64,000 nt of DNA. Origin: Sphaerotilus uruguayifluvii (GTDB lineage: Bacteria; Pseudomonadota; Gammaproteobacteria; Burkholderiales; Burkholderiaceae_C). This document shows, one piece after another, positions 63,303 through 64,000 of the stretch (within the stretch, counting starts at the first letter, position 1; every line of letters begins with the position of its first letter). Position numbers and translations under genes: made by a program. The DNA is taken from NCBI RefSeq assembly GCF_013294065.1, contig NZ_JABSNM010000002.1, positions 1-64,000 of the forward strand, written 5' to 3'. The notes under the pieces were generated by a model that was not told where the DNA came from, ran no database searches, and was given only the letters and a program-made list of their open reading frames with translations.

Positions 63303-64000
63303 GGTCGCTGAGACACGGTGCCATCGCGCTGGCGGCTGCGATGGCACTGGGAGGTGCGGCCCCGGCTCGTGCAGATCCCGTCACGATCGTCGTGGTCGCT
63401 GCACAGGCGCTGGGCGCGGCTGGCGTCATTGCGGCGGCAACGGCGACGTACATCGCTCTGGCTGCTACCGTGGTCGGCGGTGTCATGGCACGCCGCAAGG
63501 CCAAGCGTGCCGCCGCCGAATCCCGGGCGGCAGGGGCTGCGGCGTTGCAAGACCGAAGCGTCACGCTGATGACGGCGGAGCCCGAACCGAAGATCGTCTA
63601 CGGGCGGTGCACCATCGGGGGCTGGGTGATCGACAAGATGACCTCCTCCAAGACCTGGATGGACGACAAGGGGATCACGCGAACGAAGCCCGATGCCTAT
63701 CAGCATGTGGTCATCGGGCTGACCTGTCACGAGGTGCACGCCATCCACGACGTGTTCATGTACGGCGAGTGGCTGGGGGTCAATGGGGCCAATGGATGGG
63801 TCAATGGCGGCCCGGCCGATGCGCCGTATGGCAAGCCCCACAACGTCGTGGGCGTATCTGCCGTGACGTTCACCAACGGGACGGCCACCCTGCCGGCTGC
63901 CGAGAATGGCTACGCCATCTCACGGATCATCTCCATTTCCAGGCGACTGGGCGGGCGCGATGGGGATGAGGTGTACGGCGGGGCAGCAGCGTTTAGCGGA
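63287..64000 (+). CDS. J-like central tail/host-specificity protein, 5' part
   Basis: Opens at ATG 63287-63289 (GGAGAG ahead) and runs without stop to the window edge (238 residues seen). After a basic start and hydrophobic segment (HGAIALAAAMALGGAAPARA) comes a second hydrophobic stretch (IVVVAAQALGAAGVIAAATA), as in gpJ/TipJ-type proteins that insert in the host membrane. Then comes a beta-rich domain (PEPKIVYGRCTIGGWVIDKM; VHAIHDVFMYGEWLGVNGAN). Large size is expected; the rest and its receptor-binding end are outside. Confidence 0.8.
   Translation, partial: MRRRLRSLRHGAIALAAAMALGGAAPARADPVTIVVVAAQALGAAGVIAAATATYIALAATVVGGVMARRKAKRAAAESRAAGAAALQDRSVTLMTAEPEPKIVYGRCTIGGWVIDKMTSSKTWMDDKGITRTKPDAYQHVVIGLTCHEVHAIHDVFMYGEWLGVNGANGWVNGGPADAPYGKPHNVVGVSAVTFTNGTATLPAAENGYAISRIISISRRLGGRDGDEVYGGAAAFSG

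Larger units (their letters stand above)
30581..64000 (+). mobile_element. Mu-like transposable siphoprophage (left ~33.4 kb)
   Basis: The element starts with TGTGGGGAGTC at a broken host reading frame, with repeats near the end that fit transposase binding sites. It has a leftward repressor and rightward A transposase and B ATPase, Mu-type GemA, Gam, gp27/gp28 terminases, gp29 portal, gp30, gpG, protease and gp36-gp38 proteins, and a siphoviral tail module. The right end is outside the window. It has no integrase. Gene order matches transposable siphophages. The prophage runs past 64000. Confidence 0.95.

Overview
The window is GC-rich DNA with the gene content and codon bias of a betaproteobacterium, most likely a member of the Burkholderiales. 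That placement is an inference from gene families. The host part (1-30580) carries aromatic-acid catabolism, an ATP-driven glycerol uptake system, a two-component system and the tail of a phenol hydroxylase operon. From 30581 to the right edge (64000) lies the left ~33.4 kb of a Mu-like transposable prophage.

Host layout. At 1-266 the end of an insertion sequence cuts into pobA (4-hydroxybenzoate hydroxylase). Next, on the minus strand, come a ketopantoate-reductase-fold dehydrogenase, a TRAP transporter (dctP-dctM-dctQ), an aromatic aldehyde dehydrogenase and benzoylformate decarboxylase (mdlC), with a divergent LysR regulator. Read together this is a (hydroxy)mandelate/benzoylformate pathway: uptake, oxidation to benzoylformate, decarboxylation to benzaldehyde, oxidation to benzoate, and for the 4-hydroxy series PobA. 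A 0.7 kb gap holds a decayed allophanate hydrolase end. 9143-16822 is the glycerol ABC transporter operon (glpV, glpU, glpQ, glpP, glpT, glpS, glpD; minus strand), facing glpR and glpK. Then follow an EcsC-family gene, a UvrD-like helicase, a histidine kinase/response regulator pair, a TonB-dependent receptor, a FUSC-family membrane protein, and phenol hydroxylase P5 (dmpP) with a truncated P4 (dmpO).

Prophage. The left end begins with TG at 30581, inside the dmpO reading frame. Early genes are a small minus-strand gene, the repressor, a Ner-like protein, the MuA-type transposase and the MuB-type ATPase. A string of small HTH/Zn-finger-like genes, GemA, a Mor-like activator and Gam follow. 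Two terminators bracket a solitary gene (a likely moron). The lysis, packaging and head genes are Mu-type (holin, transglycosylase, DUF2730, terminases, gp29 portal, gp30 with an extra C-terminal domain, gpG, protease/scaffold, decoration and capsid proteins). The tail genes are siphoviral (tube, tape measure, no sheath), as in Pseudomonas transposable phages of the B3/D3112 kind. The window ends inside a J-like tail protein.

Most notable: a base-resolved prophage insertion in a catabolic operon; a canonical A AAA AAC -1 frameshift site joining two tail-assembly chaperone frames; a single in-frame amber codon splitting the tape measure gene; seven dispersed WTTAACGC motifs that account for every TTAA word I could find in the prophage outside attL; and a glycerol ABC ATPase pair in which complementary key residues are lost. 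No tRNA, rRNA or CRISPR array was seen.
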